Shown here piece by piece: positions 14,100-22,924 of a stretch of 64,000 nucleotides of DNA. Each line of letters begins with the position of its first letter. Position 1 is the first letter of the stretch. The notes beneath the pieces are model-generated. The model searched no databases and was not told the origin of the DNA. It saw nothing but the letters and a program-made list of their open reading frames with translations. The stretch is from Planomonospora_B alba (GTDB lineage Bacteria > Actinomycetota > Actinomycetes > Streptosporangiales > Streptosporangiaceae): the NCBI RefSeq assembly GCF_039534085.1, contig NZ_BAAAUT010000020.1:51801-115800 (forward strand), in the 5' to 3' direction. A program made the position numbers and the translations under genes.

Positions 14100-16379
14100 C
14101 TAACCGCAATCGGCCATCGCGGGCGGCCCGTCCTCCCGGGTGGCGAAGTCGACGCCGGGGAAGTGCTCGTCGAGCATCTCCTTGATCCTGCCCTTGGCGT
14201 ACAGGTCGGTGATCACGGCCCGGATGGCCTTGCAGGCGCGCTCGTCGCCCTTCTTCAGGGCCACCGCGTAGCGCTCGTCGGTGAGCTTCAGGCCGACCAC
14301 CCGCTTGGGGGTCGCCTCCCGCGCGGGGTTGCCGTATCCGGCCAGCAGCAGGTCGTCGCCGGGGACCGCGTCGACCTCCCCCGCCACCAGCTTGTCCATG
14401 CACTGGGAGTAGTTCTCGGCGGAGACCAGGGAGACGCCACCGGCCTCCCGGCGCACCGTGTCCGCGGCGGCGCTCCCCCGCGGCGCGCACAGCCGCCTGC
14501 CCCGCAGGTCGGCCAGGGACGCGATCGGCGAGTCGTCCCTGACGAGCACGTCCGTGTGGGCGAGGTAGTACGGCCCGGCGAACGTGACCCTGCCCGCGTC
14601 CTTCTCCTTGATCGGATAGGTCGCGATGACCAGGTCCACCTCACCGCTCGCCAGCAGCTCCGGCCGCTCCTCCAGGCTGGTGGCGCGGAAGGTGACGCCG
14701 CTCTCCGGCACGTCCAGCGCCCGGGCGATCTCGGTGGCGAGGTCCACCTCGAACCCGGTCCACCTCCCCCCGCTCCGCAGCGCGATGCCCGGCAGGAAGT
14801 CGCGCATCCCGACCGTGAGCTTCTTCGTCATGGCCGCCCGGTCCACGAGCGAGTCGGCCGACCGGCTCCCGGGGCCGTCGGACGGCTCCGCGGACCCGGC
14901 GAGGAACGGCGGGCGCCAGCCGGTGGCGTAGGCGGTCGCCGCGCCGCCGGCCAGCAGCACGGCCGTCACCAGGGCGATCCAGCGCCCCAGGCGCGGGCGG
15001 CGCTCCGGGGGGTGGACGTCGCCGAGGTCGATGGGCCGGGTCTCCTGCCAGCCCGGCCGCCCGGGCCCCGCGGGTGAGGAGCCGGAGGCCGGCGGGTGCC
15101 CCTGGTGGGCGGGCAGGTCCGGACGGGGCCGGGACGGTGCGGGCCCGGACGGGTGCGCCGCCCGCCGGTCGGGCTCCGGCGGCGCGGCGTGCACCGGCGA
15201 GGCGGCCGGGGCGGGGTGCGCCGGGGAGGCCGCCGGGGCGGGGTGCGCCGGGGAGGCCGGGGGCCGTACGGCGGGCGGGGACGCGAACGGGGCCGGCGGC
15301 TGTGCGCGCCGCTCGCGGGCCTCCCCGGCGGGGGCGTGCGGCCCGGTGGACGGCACCGGCGGCCTCGTCCGGGGCGCGGGGACGCGCATGACGTTGGTGG
15401 CCTCCCCGGCCTCTTCCTCCTCCGTCCGCGCTCCGGCGGACCGCGCCTGCGGGGCGTCCCCTCCGGCACCGCCAGGGCCCGGCGCCGCCGGGTCGTCCCC
15501 CGCCGGGCTGGCGGCCTGGACCCCGCGGGTGAGCACCGCCGGGGAGACGTCCCCCATCTCGGGACGGCCGAGCAGGCGGAGCAGGATCTGGTCGGACGAG
15601 GGCCGCTCGGCGGGGTCCTTGGCCAGTGCCGCCCGCACCGTGCCGCGCAGCGGCTCCGGCATCATGCCGACGTCCACCTCGTGGGTGAGGATGCGGCTCA
15701 GCACCACCGCGATGGAGTCGCCGGCGAAGACCGTCTTCCCGGTCGCGGCGAACGCGATGGTCGCCCCCCAGGCGAACACGTCGGTGTAGGGGCCGACGTC
15801 GTCCCCGGCGATCTGCTCCGGCGCCATGTAGGCGGGCGTGCCGACGGCCCGGCTGGTGATCGTGCCGGTGGAGTCGATGATGCGGGCGATGCCGAAGTCG
15901 ACCACGCGGGGCCCGTCGGCGGCCATGAGCACGTTGTCGGGTTTGAGGTCGCGGTGCACGATCGCGGCGTGGTGGATCGCGGTCAGCGCGGTGGCCGTGC
16001 CGACCGCCAGCCGCTGCAGCGCGGCGCCCCGCAGCGGGCCGTCGGTCTCGACGACCTCCCGCAGCGACCTGCCCTCGATGTACTCGCTGGCGATGTAGGG
16101 GACGTCGCCTTCGAGGTCGGCCGCCACGACCGCCGCCGTGCAGAACGAGGCGACCCGCTGCGCCGCCCGCGCCTCGCGCGCGAAGCGGGACCTGGCGATC
16201 GCGTCGCCGGAGAACCGCACGTGCAGCAGTTTGATCGCCACCCGTTCCCCGTCGGCGTCCTCGCCCAGGTAGACGGTCCCCTGGCCGCCCTCCCCGATCC
16301 TCCCGACGACACGGAACGGGCCGAGCCGGCGCGGCTCCCCCGCCCCCAGCGGCTCGATCTGCGGCATCTCCGCCCCCAC
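14100..16379 (-). CDS. Receptor Ser/Thr kinase with extracellular solute-binding (SBP_bac_3) sensor
   Basis: A 759-residue transmembrane Hanks-type kinase. Domains: kinase about 20-270 (glycine loop GRIGEGGQGTVYLG, Lys50, HRDLKPDN at 142-149, DFG at 161-163, TPAYMAPEQ at 181-189, so catalytically complete); a long Pro/Ala-rich juxtamembrane linker with HPAPAASPA repeats (about 370-400); one membrane helix (465-485); then a periplasmic-type solute-binding protein family 3 domain (519-745) with its signature GFEVDLATEIARAL (542-555). Family 3 domains usually bind polar amino acids, so ligand-gated kinase activity is a reasonable inference. Four cysteines in the sensor could form disulphides. 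It diverges from a sigma-like membrane protein across a 320-base promoter region. Starts GTG 16379 and ATG 16367 are both possible. Confidence 0.9.
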   Translation of the reverse strand: MGAEMPQIEPLGAGEPRRLGPFRVVGRIGEGGQGTVYLGEDADGERVAIKLLHVRFSGDAIARSRFAREARAAQRVASFCTAAVVAADLEGDVPYIASEYIEGRSLREVVETDGPLRGAALQRLAVGTATALTAIHHAAIVHRDLKPDNVLMAADGPRVVDFGIARIIDSTGTITSRAVGTPAYMAPEQIAGDDVGPYTDVFAWGATIAFAATGKTVFAGDSIAVVLSRILTHEVDVGMMPEPLRGTVRAALAKDPAERPSSDQILLRLLGRPEMGDVSPAVLTRGVQAASPAGDDPAAPGPGGAGGDAPQARSAGARTEEEEAGEATNVMRVPAPRTRPPVPSTGPHAPAGEARERRAQPPAPFASPPAVRPPASPAHPAPAASPAHPAPAASPVHAAPPEPDRRAAHPSGPAPSRPRPDLPAHQGHPPASGSSPAGPGRPGWQETRPIDLGDVHPPERRPRLGRWIALVTAVLLAGGAATAYATGWRPPFLAGSAEPSDGPGSRSADSLVDRAAMTKKLTVGMRDFLPGIALRSGGRWTGFEVDLATEIARALDVPESGVTFRATSLEERPELLASGEVDLVIATYPIKEKDAGRVTFAGPYYLAHTDVLVRDDSPIASLADLRGRRLCAPRGSAAADTVRREAGGVSLVSAENYSQCMDKLVAGEVDAVPGDDLLLAGYGNPAREATPKRVVGLKLTDERYAVALKKGDERACKAIRAVITDLYAKGRIKEMLDEHFPGVDFATREDGPPAMADCG

Positions 16380-16702
16380 GTTCCGACCCGTCTCCCGTTG
16401 GGGAAGACTTTACGGCCCGCCGGCCACCCGGCCCCACCCGTTACCCCCACGTGACCTCGCCCTGGCCGCGCCGTCCCCCCACGTGACCTCGCCCTGGCCG
16501 CGCCGTCCCTGCGGGACCCCGTACGGCACCCCGTACGGCGCGCCCGCGGCGCCGAGGTGCCGCGAGCGGGGAGGACAGCGGCTCTCCCCGGCGGCGCGTC
16601 CGGCGTCCCGCCTCTCCGACCGGCGGGAATTCGTCCCGATTTGGCGCTCCGGCCGTCCGGATCGCTACCGTTGATCTCCCCGACCATGCGGAGTAAGGCC
16701 CA
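16380..16702. other. Divergent promoter region with tandem repeats
   Basis: Between the receptor kinase and the sigma-like gene. It contains a 32-base-period tandem repeat (16449-16480 and 16481-16509), whose unit begins ACGTGACCTCGCCCTGGCCG, and two adjacent perfect 12-mers ACCCCGTACGGC (16516-16527, 16528-16539). The repeat copies are almost identical. They could be duplicated operators shared by the divergent genes. The stretch just before 16690 is AT-richer and probably carries the promoter of the sigma-like gene. No gene is seen. Confidence 0.6.
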
Positions 16703-18271
16703 ATGAGGCGATACATCGGTTTTCGCGACTTCGTCCAGCGTGATCAGCGCTCTCTCGTCGGCACCGGACTCCTCCTGACCGGCAGCCACGAGCAGGCCAT
16801 CCGCCTGGCCCTGCGCGCGTACCGCACCGTCGGCCTGGCCTGGCCCCCGACCCCGTGGGAGGACCCCGCCGCGCACGCGCACACCGAGCTCTACCGGGCC
16901 TTCCTCCGCAAGCCCACCGCCGCCGGCGCCACCGCCCTGGTACGGCTCCCGCCCCGGCGCCGCCTCATCGCCGTCGCCTGCCTGCACGAGGGCAGGACGC
17001 CCGCCGAGATGGCCGACATCCTCGGCCTGCCCGCGCAGACCGTGGAGTCGGAGCTCGCCGAGGCGCTCGACGAGCTCACCAAGGGCGACCGCAAGCGCCT
17101 GGTCAACCGGTTCGCCACGCAGGCCGGGGAGGCGTCCGTCCCCGACCTGTCCGGCCGGGCCCTGACGGTCCTGCGCCGCCGCGGCCGGCGGAAGGTCCTG
17201 CTGACCGCCGCCGCCCTCACCCTGCTGGTCGCCTTCATCGTCACGCTGACCCCGCAGGGCCAGGTGTGGACCACCGCCCTGGCCGCCGGCGACCGCGACT
17301 CCCGGGCGTCGGCGGCGAGCCCGCTGACCGCCTCCGCCTCGCCGTCGCCCTCCGGAGCCGCCGCCGGGTCCGCTGAGAGCTCCGCCGGAGCGGTCGCCGC
17401 CCCCACCGCGTGGCAGGCGCCCCGCACGGCCTTCGTGATCCGCTACGCGGTCCCCGGACGCTGCCCGCAGCAGCGGCCCGAGGCGCCCTGGAGCGGGAAG
17501 TACCTGTGCGCGGGCTGGACGCTGAACCTGGTGGGCGGCCCCACCGCGGAGAAGGGCCCGCTCCCCGCCTCCTGCGGGCAGGGCGTCTGCGAGCACAGTG
17601 TGAGCGTCCCGGACGCGACCCGCGAGCTGGGGGCCGGCGGCACCGGCACCTGGGTGCTCGCGCCCGCCCTCAGCCGCGACGGGCGGCGCGTCGCCTATCT
17701 CAGCGCGGCGGAGCGCCGGTACGTCGCCCATGACCTGCCGACCGGGACGAAGCGGTACCTGTCCCCGGTCCTCGCCCCCGCCGACACCGAGAAGGGCACG
17801 TCCGTCAGCGTCTCCGCGAGCGGGCGCTACTTCACCGTCGCCCTGGGCGAGCGGCGGCTGCGGACCGACTTCGCCACCGGGCAGACCGCCGACCTGCCCG
17901 GCGGCACGGGCACCCCCGCCGAGAAGGCCGCGGCCTGGCTCGACACCGAGCACCCCGCCTGGGCCGCCTCGCCCGCCGGCCGGCACGCCGCCGCCGCCTC
18001 GCCGGGGAAGACCGGCTGCGTCCTGCACATCGTGGACGCGGCGTCGCGGAGGACGACCGGGCGGTTCCCGCTGCCCGCGCTGGGCGATCCCACCGGCTGC
18101 GAGGTGGCCGGATGGCTGAACGCCCGGGAGGTCGTCGTCCGGATGACCGACCGGGCCAGCGGGGAGTTCCTGGGCTTCTACCGGGTCGGCGCGCGCAGCG
18201 GCGAGATGCACCGCGTGGCCGGGCTCCCGGGCGACCGCGGGCTCGTCATCGGCGCCGCCACGGCACCGTGA
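16703..18271 (+). CDS. Membrane-tethered sigma-like protein with propeller-like ectodomain
   Basis: A 522-residue protein of mixed architecture. Residues 1-135 resemble a degenerate ECF sigma factor: a region-2-like helical part (FRDFVQRDQRSLVGTGLLLT), then a region-4-like helix-turn-helix (LPPRRRLIAVACLHEGRTPA and EMADILGLPAQTVESELAEA, 82-121). One membrane helix (165-182) follows, then an outer domain with a four-cysteine lead-in (C254, C269-x-x-W, C291, C296) and a module LSRDGRRVAYLSAAERRYVA (323-342) plus HDLPTG, reminiscent of TolB/WD40-like propeller blades. The same module occurs in the genes at 18951 and 20741. Start ATG 16703 with GGAGTAAGG. Whether the sigma-like part binds RNA polymerase or DNA is unknown; region 2 lacks the usual well-conserved acidic pattern. 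Confidence 0.75.
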   Translation: MRRYIGFRDFVQRDQRSLVGTGLLLTGSHEQAIRLALRAYRTVGLAWPPTPWEDPAAHAHTELYRAFLRKPTAAGATALVRLPPRRRLIAVACLHEGRTPAEMADILGLPAQTVESELAEALDELTKGDRKRLVNRFATQAGEASVPDLSGRALTVLRRRGRRKVLLTAAALTLLVAFIVTLTPQGQVWTTALAAGDRDSRASAASPLTASASPSPSGAAAGSAESSAGAVAAPTAWQAPRTAFVIRYAVPGRCPQQRPEAPWSGKYLCAGWTLNLVGGPTAEKGPLPASCGQGVCEHSVSVPDATRELGAGGTGTWVLAPALSRDGRRVAYLSAAERRYVAHDLPTGTKRYLSPVLAPADTEKGTSVSVSASGRYFTVALGERRLRTDFATGQTADLPGGTGTPAEKAAAWLDTEHPAWAASPAGRHAAAASPGKTGCVLHIVDAASRRTTGRFPLPALGDPTGCEVAGWLNAREVVVRMTDRASGEFLGFYRVGARSGEMHRVAGLPGDRGLVIGAATAP

Positions 18272-18296
18272 GGGCACGCGCCGTGCGGGCACGCCC

Positions 18297-18887
18297 TCAG
18301 CGCCGCCGCGCCCGCTCCCGGTGCCTCGCCGCGTGCTCCGCGTCCTCGCAGGCGGACGTGACCGGTCCCCTCACTCCCGCGAACTCCCGCTCGTCCTCGC
18401 CGAACGGCACGTCCGCCTCCGCCGTCCCCCACCACCGCTCGGCCCGGAGCCGCAGGCCGATCGTCTCGGCGGGCGTCTCGCAGTCGGTGACGGCGTAGCC
18501 CACCACCACCGTCAGCCGCTCCCCCGCGCCGATGACCCACGGAAGACGCCGGCCGTCCCCGGCGGTGACGGAGTCCAGGACCAGTCCCGGGCCGTGCCCC
18601 GCCGCGGCCGTGACCGTGACGGGGAGGAAGCCGTCGTTGACGACGATCCGCCGCTCGTGGACGAGGGGCAATCCGGGGCGGTCCGCGGCGTCGTCCCGGA
18701 GACCCGTCTGGTGGCCGTGGGGGAACGCGTGGAACCGGGGGACCAGCGCGCCCGAGTACCACAGGAGAAGACCCGCGGCGGCCAGGGCCAGGCCGGCGCA
18801 GCCCGCGATCGTGAACCTGCGCCGGTCCCGGCGGGTGAGCGCCCCCGCCCCGGAGTCCCACCCCGCCAGAGTCTCGTTGGAAACCAT
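18297..18887 (-). CDS. Hypothetical single-pass membrane protein
   Basis: A 196-residue protein: a polar N-terminus ending TRRDRRRFTIAGCAG, one membrane helix (about 27-46, CAGLALAAAGLLLWYSGAL), then an extracellular beta-rich domain with an Arg-His-rich C-terminal tail. Two late cysteines (CETPAE and CEDAEH) could pair. I do not recognise a family. It lies on the opposite strand between the two propeller-type genes and converges with the sigma-like gene 25 bases away, so it belongs positionally to the same block. Confidence 0.7.
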   Translation of the reverse strand: MVSNETLAGWDSGAGALTRRDRRRFTIAGCAGLALAAAGLLLWYSGALVPRFHAFPHGHQTGLRDDAADRPGLPLVHERRIVVNDGFLPVTVTAAAGHGPGLVLDSVTAGDGRRLPWVIGAGERLTVVVGYAVTDCETPAETIGLRLRAERWWGTAEADVPFGEDEREFAGVRGPVTSACEDAEHAARHRERARRR

Positions 18888-18950
18888 CCCGCCCCCTTAC
18901 CGGTCGGCAATCGATCATGTTAGATTTCCGGCCCGGACGGAAGGGGGACC

Positions 18951-20741
18951 GTGCTGTCGCTCGCCCCGGTCGCGCTCGTGCTCGCCCCGGTCGCGCTGGT
19001 CGTCGTCCCGCCGCTCGCCGACGACATGGATCCGCGCCGGATCGTCCGCTTCGCCTCCCGCCAGCGCCTCGTGCTCACCCCGTCCAACGCCGGCCGCGTC
19101 CTGACCTACCTGCGGGTCACCCGCCGCTGGCGGGCCCTCGGCCTGACCTTCGGGGCACTCGCCGTCCTCGCCTTCGAACCGTTCATCACGGTCAGCCCGT
19201 TCTACCCGGTCCTCGGCTGGTTCGCCGGGGCCGTGGTCGCCGAGGTACGGCTGGCGCGGGCCCGGCCCGCCGGGCGTGCGGACCTCGGCCTGCGGCCGGC
19301 CCCGCGCCGGTCGGCCTGGTTGTGGCGCGCGAGCGCGGTGGTCGCGGGGGCGCTGGCCCTGGCCGGGGCGGTCCGGGCCCTGTCGTCCGGCGCGGCCGCC
19401 GCGGCCGTCCCGGCGTCGAGCGCCGCCAGGGCCGCCGCGGCGGCGGCCGTACCGGTCCTGCTGCGCGGGCTGCGCACCCGGCCGCTGCCCGCGGGACCGG
19501 CCGACGAGGTGGCGGCGGAGGTGGCCGCGCGCTCCCGGTCCGCGCAGGTGCTGCTCGCCGGAGGCGCGGTGGCCGCCCTGTGGTGCGCGGTCCAGGCGGT
19601 CCTGCCGCCGGAGCCGCCGAGGGTGCTCGCGCCGCTGATCGCCCTCGTCTCGTGGGTGGTGCCGCTCGTCGCCCTGGCCGTGGGCACCGGGTCGTGGGCC
19701 CCCGCCCCGCGCACCGGGCCGGAGCGCTGGTGGGCCGCTCCCGTCACCGCCGTCGCGACCTTCGCCGCGGCGGTCGCGCTCGGCACCGCGTTCGTCGTCT
19801 CCGCCGCGGTCCCGCCGGGGAAGACCGCCGAACGGACCGTCCGGGACGAAGCCACGACCTCCTCGCGGCCGGTCGCCGAGGCGTCGCTGCCGAGGTGCGG
19901 CACCCGCCAGACCGTCCGCGGCTGCGCGGTGTGGGAGCTGATCCCCGTGGCGGGCCCCGGTGACTGGAGCCACCCGCTCCCGCTCCCGCAGGCCGCGGCG
20001 TTCGCCGGGCGGTACGGCGCGCTGCCGCGCCCGGCGCCGTTCGCGCTCAGCGGCGACGGCTTCCACGCCGTCTACCTGGACGCCCGGACCCGGCGGATGG
20101 TCCACCACGACCTGCGCACCGGGGCCCGCCGCGACCTCACCGGCCCGCTGGCCGACACGGACCTGCCGGTGCCCGCGCTCTCCCCCGACGGCCGGTACGC
20201 CGCCCTCGCCGCCACCGGGCCCGGGCGGGGTTCCGTCCGCCTCGTGGACACCGGCGGCGGCCGGAGCGTGGAGGTGCCGGGGCTCGGCCGGGTGCTCGGC
20301 GTCGGCCCCCGGGGCTTCGCGGCGGTCACCGTGCCCGACGGGGAGGCCGGGGGGAAGGAGGCCGAGCTGGCCGTGGTCGGCCTGGACGGCGCCGTGCGCT
20401 CGCGGGTGCCGTACGATCCCGCCTCGGTCGTGCGGCTCTTCCCCGACGGGCGCCGGCTGCTGGTCCTCACCGCGGGCGGTGAGGCGGTGACCGTTGACTC
20501 CGCCACGGGGAGGACCCTGCGCCGGGTGAGGCTCCGGATCGAGCTCGACCGGTACGCCGACGCCCCGGAGTTCCTGGGCTGGGACGACGGCGGCCGGGCC
20601 CTGCTCAGGCTCGACCCCGACGAGCCCGCCGACGGGGAGACGCATCTGGTGGACCCGGTCACGGGGAAGACCGCCGAGGCTCAGGACGCCGGACCGGCCG
20701 AGGAGGCCCTGGCGTCCGCCACCGGCAAGGTGAAGCCCTGA
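18951..20741 (+). CDS. Polytopic membrane protein with C-terminal propeller-like module
   Basis: A 596-residue protein with about seven hydrophobic segments (roughly 4-20, 63-80, 84-100, 126-144, 198-215, 228-246, 264-285), then an outer domain. The outer domain starts with a cysteine pair C316 and C325-A-V-W-E-L and continues LSGDGFHAVYLDARTRRMVH plus HDLRTG (366-391), the same module as in the neighbouring genes, followed by further blade-like strands (LSPDGRYAALAATG; LFPDGRRLLVLTAGG). GTG start at 18951 with AAGGGGGA. Its stop overlaps the next start as TGATG, so the two are translationally coupled. No enzymatic motif is seen; a sensor or scaffold role is inference. Confidence 0.75.
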   Translation: MLSLAPVALVLAPVALVVVPPLADDMDPRRIVRFASRQRLVLTPSNAGRVLTYLRVTRRWRALGLTFGALAVLAFEPFITVSPFYPVLGWFAGAVVAEVRLARARPAGRADLGLRPAPRRSAWLWRASAVVAGALALAGAVRALSSGAAAAAVPASSAARAAAAAAVPVLLRGLRTRPLPAGPADEVAAEVAARSRSAQVLLAGGAVAALWCAVQAVLPPEPPRVLAPLIALVSWVVPLVALAVGTGSWAPAPRTGPERWWAAPVTAVATFAAAVALGTAFVVSAAVPPGKTAERTVRDEATTSSRPVAEASLPRCGTRQTVRGCAVWELIPVAGPGDWSHPLPLPQAAAFAGRYGALPRPAPFALSGDGFHAVYLDARTRRMVHHDLRTGARRDLTGPLADTDLPVPALSPDGRYAALAATGPGRGSVRLVDTGGGRSVEVPGLGRVLGVGPRGFAAVTVPDGEAGGKEAELAVVGLDGAVRSRVPYDPASVVRLFPDGRRLLVLTAGGEAVTVDSATGRTLRRVRLRIELDRYADAPEFLGWDDGGRALLRLDPDEPADGETHLVDPVTGKTAEAQDAGPAEEALASATGKVKP

Positions 20742-22762
20742 TGACCGCCGCTCCGGTCGCGGCCGCCATGGCCGCGGTCGTCCCTGGCGGCCGTTCCCGG
20801 CTCGCCCGCCGTCTCCGCCCGGGGCTCGGGGCGGTCTGCGGCACGGTCGTCGTGCTCGGCGTGCTCCTGATGCTCCTGGTGGACCCCGGACAGGGTCGGC
20901 CGCCGGTCGGCCCCTGGGAGCCCCCGCCGCTCCCGGTGACCGTCGGCTACGCGTCGTGGCGGGACGACTGCCGCCACGACCCCGGGCCCGACGAGTCCTC
21001 CGCCTGCTCCGGCTGGCGGCTGGTCGTACGGTCCGGGGAGTCCGTCGAGGGCGCGGAGCCGGTCGAGGGGAACGGCGCACTCCGGTCGATCGAGATCTCC
21101 GACGCGGCCATGTGGATCACGCTCCCCGACGGTCCCGCCCTCCGACCTCCGCTCCGGGTGACCCCCGACGGTCACCGGATCGCCTACTTCAGCACGGCCG
21201 AGCGGCGCTTCGTCGCCCACGACCTGCCGAGCGGCCGGAAGGTCGGCCTGGCTTCTCCGTCGCTGGACGACGTCTCCGAGGGAGAGCGGCTCGACCTGCA
21301 CGTCTCGGCGGACGGCAGGTTCTTCGCGGCGGCCCGCCTCGGCGGGCGTCCGCAGGTCCGTCTCACCGACTTCGAGACCGGCGCGACCACCACGCTGGAC
21401 GGCGTCTGCGAGATCCTCAACCTGGGCCGGGACGCCCGCAGGATCATCGGCGTCCCCTGCTCCGGCGATCCGCCGGACGCGGAGGATGGTCCGTACGAGC
21501 GGTACGGGAACCGCTCGTGGACGGTGTTCGACCGGGACGGCACGCGCATCGGGAATGCTTCCGAGCACGCCTTTCTCACTGGGGTGTCTTCCGACGTCGG
21601 CAGGGGGACCGCCCTCGTCTCGGCGGACGGCGGGCGCACGGCCGGGCTCTACCGGGACGCCTTCCGCGGTGCCCGCTATCCCGGCGGAGACGAACGGCTT
21701 CCGGAACCGCCCGACATCCTGGCCGTCAGGGGCCTGGAGTCGGGACGGGTGCTGCGCCTCGTCCGGTTGCCCGAGGTCTCCCCCGGCTGGGGCTACCACG
21801 GCGTGGTCGGCGACCGGGTGGTGCTGCGGAGTCCGCGCGATGACGTGTACCTCATGGTGGATCTCACCGATGGCGGGATCCACCGGGTGCTGGACGCTCC
21901 GCCGGACGATCCGTCAGCCGTCTTCGGTGCTCCCGCGACGAGTCCGGCGACCGGCCCGCCCGCACCGTCCGGGCGGCCGCTCGCGGCCGCTCCGCCGTCC
22001 GGCGTGGTCTCCGGCTGCACCGGCGACCCGTGCGAGCGTTGGCACCTGGCCACGGACGCCGTCCCGGACCCGCCGCTGCCGGGGGCGCTGGCCGTGCCGT
22101 CCCTGTTCGCCGTCAGCCGGGACGGCCGCCATCTGGCCTACGGCCGCGAGGAGGACCTGAGCCTGGTCGTCCACGACCTGGAGACCGGGCGGGTGCTCTC
22201 CGCCTCCGGCCCGCTCGACCCCGACATCGGAACGGCGGAGAAGCGTCCCCGGCTCTTCTTCACTCCGGACGGGCGCCGCCTGCTCTTCCAGCCCTGGGAG
22301 GGGCGGCCAGTTGAGACCGTCGATCCCCGTACGGGGCGCCGGTCGCGGTTCCGCGTCGGCCCCGGGGACTCCCTCGTCGGCTGGACCTCGACCGGGCCGG
22401 TGGTCCACCGGGTCACGATCGGCGAGGACGGGCCTTACGAGAGCGAGCTGCGTTTCCTCTCCCCCGGCGGGAAGCGCCTGCGGACCGTCCGCACGGACGA
22501 CTGGCCCGGCGCTCCGCCCTCCGGCGTCTCCCCCGACGGGAGCAGGGCGGTCGCTCCGGGTGACGGCGACGCACCACTGATCATCGACATCCCCACCGGG
22601 CGCGAGGTCCGGGCCGACGTCACCCGGTACGGCGGGTGGCGCCACTGGGTCTTCCAGGACTGGATCACGCCGGACGAGGTCCTGCTCAGGACCGAGCCGG
22701 GTGCGGTGCGGGAGTACGGGGTGCTGACCTTCTCCACGGGCGAGATCCGATATCTGCCGTGA
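20741..22762 (+). CDS. Single-pass membrane protein with two propeller-like modules
   Basis: A 673-residue protein: cytoplasmic arginine-rich start, one membrane helix (about 31-47), then a large outer part with two copies of the shared module. Copy 1: C77, C89-S-G-W-R-L and TPDGHRIAYFSTAERRFVAH plus DLPSG (141-165). Copy 2: C426, C431-E-R-W-H-L and VSRDGRHLAYGREEDLSLVV plus HDLETG (458-483). An Ala/Pro-rich linker (about 390-420) separates them, as expected for an internal duplication. ATG 20741 overlaps the stop of the previous gene by one base (TGATG). Fold and function are inferred from blade-like S/T-x-D-G-R patterns; no enzyme motif. Confidence 0.75.
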   Translation: MTAAPVAAAMAAVVPGGRSRLARRLRPGLGAVCGTVVVLGVLLMLLVDPGQGRPPVGPWEPPPLPVTVGYASWRDDCRHDPGPDESSACSGWRLVVRSGESVEGAEPVEGNGALRSIEISDAAMWITLPDGPALRPPLRVTPDGHRIAYFSTAERRFVAHDLPSGRKVGLASPSLDDVSEGERLDLHVSADGRFFAAARLGGRPQVRLTDFETGATTTLDGVCEILNLGRDARRIIGVPCSGDPPDAEDGPYERYGNRSWTVFDRDGTRIGNASEHAFLTGVSSDVGRGTALVSADGGRTAGLYRDAFRGARYPGGDERLPEPPDILAVRGLESGRVLRLVRLPEVSPGWGYHGVVGDRVVLRSPRDDVYLMVDLTDGGIHRVLDAPPDDPSAVFGAPATSPATGPPAPSGRPLAAAPPSGVVSGCTGDPCERWHLATDAVPDPPLPGALAVPSLFAVSRDGRHLAYGREEDLSLVVHDLETGRVLSASGPLDPDIGTAEKRPRLFFTPDGRRLLFQPWEGRPVETVDPRTGRRSRFRVGPGDSLVGWTSTGPVVHRVTIGEDGPYESELRFLSPGGKRLRTVRTDDWPGAPPSGVSPDGSRAVAPGDGDAPLIIDIPTGREVRADVTRYGGWRHWVFQDWITPDEVLLRTEPGAVREYGVLTFSTGEIRYLP

Positions 22763-22924
22763 GCCATGGGACGGCCCGCCCGCCCGGCCCTGCGTCCGGT
22801 GCGGCCCGGCGTTCCGCATGGGGCCTGTCGAGGGTCGGTAGATAGGCGTTCATCACCGGTTTCTCCCACACCATCAGGACAAAACTGCACATAACGCCCA
22901 AATCGCCACACAGGGAGAGGATTC

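Noticed and set aside
15188..15261. Tandem repeat in the kinase gene as an element of its own
   Set aside because: It encodes the HPAPAASPA linker repeats and is best read as low-complexity coding sequence within the kinase.
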